This document shows positions 63,711 to 64,000 of a stretch of DNA of 64,000 nucleotides, piece by piece. The stretch is from Runella slithyformis DSM 19594 (lineage in GTDB: Bacteria > Bacteroidota > Bacteroidia > Cytophagales > Spirosomataceae), in assembly GCF_000218895.1 (NCBI RefSeq), contig NC_015703.1, positions 4,167,001-4,231,000 on the forward strand, read 5' to 3'. A model generated the notes under the pieces. That model had not been told where the DNA came from. It made no database searches and saw only the letters and a list, made by a program, of their open reading frames with translations. A program made the translations under genes and the position numbers. The first letter of the stretch is position 1; each line of letters begins with the position of its first letter.

Positions 63711-64000
63711 GAATAGCCATTGTCGGAACGGGGTTTTGGGCAAGGTACCAGATTCCTGCCTGGCAGGAGTTGGAAGGGGTGGAAATCGTGGCTGCTTATA
63801 ATCGAACGCGGTCAAAAGCGGAAGAAATTGCTCAAAGATTCTCTATTCCAAACGTTTATGACAATATAGAATCCCTGCTTTTGAAGGAAGAATTGGATTG
63901 TATCGACATAATCACGGATGTAGATACGCACCCGGTTTTTACGAAAATGGCCGCCGAAAGAGGGGTAAATGTGATTTGTCAAAAACCCATGGCGGCATCT
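63707..64000 (+). CDS. Gfo/Idh/MocA-family dehydrogenase (partial), candidate D-apiose dehydrogenase
   Basis: The first 98 codons are in the window and the gene continues past its right edge. RIAIVGTGFWARYQIPAW is the Rossmann loop, and CIDIITDVDTHPVF and NVICQKPMAAS (the EKP-type motif, here QKP) follow. D-apiose dehydrogenase (ApsD) is a member of this family. With the GH140 pair and the ApnO-like gene, that is the likely function. The EKP catalytic Lys is retained. Confidence 0.8.
   Translation, partial: MRIAIVGTGFWARYQIPAWQELEGVEIVAAYNRTRSKAEEIAQRFSIPNVYDNIESLLLKEELDCIDIITDVDTHPVFTKMAAERGVNVICQKPMAAS

Overview
The window reads as chromosomal DNA of a free-living, plant- or algal-glycan-degrading Bacteroidota, most likely order Cytophagales (Spirosomaceae/Runella-like). 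The evidence is two SusC/SusD pairs, many lipobox signal peptides, promoters of the Bacteroidota type (TAnnTTTG at -7, sometimes TTTG near -33), few clear Shine-Dalgarno sequences, and FG-GAP/VCBS lipoproteins beside SusCD. The genus is inference. I see no IS element, prophage, CRISPR array or rRNA; the only RNA gene I can support is a tRNA-Leu.

Layout. 0-7.4 kb is housekeeping: the start of an FAD oxidoreductase (runs off the left edge), a minus-strand spoT/relA-fur-purA cluster, tRNA-Leu(UAG), trigger factor and a Crp-like regulator. 7.5-10.4 kb is a decaying accessory patch: a papain-like lipoprotein gene split by an in-frame TAG, a small orphan gene with a broken partial copy beside it, and a sterol-desaturase-like gene frameshifted in a T10 run. 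10.4-19.6 kb holds a methyltransferase, an esterase, a Zn alcohol dehydrogenase, a universal stress protein, a BlaR1-like M56 sensor with a BlaI repressor and a truncated paralogue of the sensor, and a divergent secreted dienelactone hydrolase. 19.9-23.9 kb has sufC-sufD without sufB or sufS next to them, a HEPN protein with an overlapping small partner, and a D-2-hydroxyacid dehydrogenase. 24-25.4 kb is a run of small secreted or membrane orphans. 25.8-36.4 kb holds a GH65 phosphorylase, a glycosyltransferase, hydrolases, a 2OG oxygenase, a SlyD-like isomerase, agmatine deiminase, a broken PIN toxin-antitoxin module inserted next to a hydrolase fragment, and holB.

36.4-45.8 kb (minus strand) is the first glycan-uptake cassette: SusC, SusD, a secreted unknown and a large FG-GAP/ASPIC-UnbV lipoprotein. 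A rimK/retropepsin pair and a Nudix-type regulator separate it from the second cassette.

49.2-64 kb is the most interesting region: SusC, a SusD of a different subfamily and another FG-GAP/ASPIC-UnbV lipoprotein, then an AraC regulator facing a tight six-gene operon. That operon encodes a TIM-barrel sugar enzyme, a secreted PD40 propeller, a phosphogluconate-dehydrogenase-C-like oxidoreductase resembling D-apionate oxidoisomerase, two tandem GH140-type (apiosidase) hydrolases, and the start of a Gfo/Idh/MocA dehydrogenase. Read together this looks like a locus that binds an apiose-containing plant glycan, releases D-apiose in the periplasm or at the surface, and oxidises it to apionate and onward in the cytoplasm.
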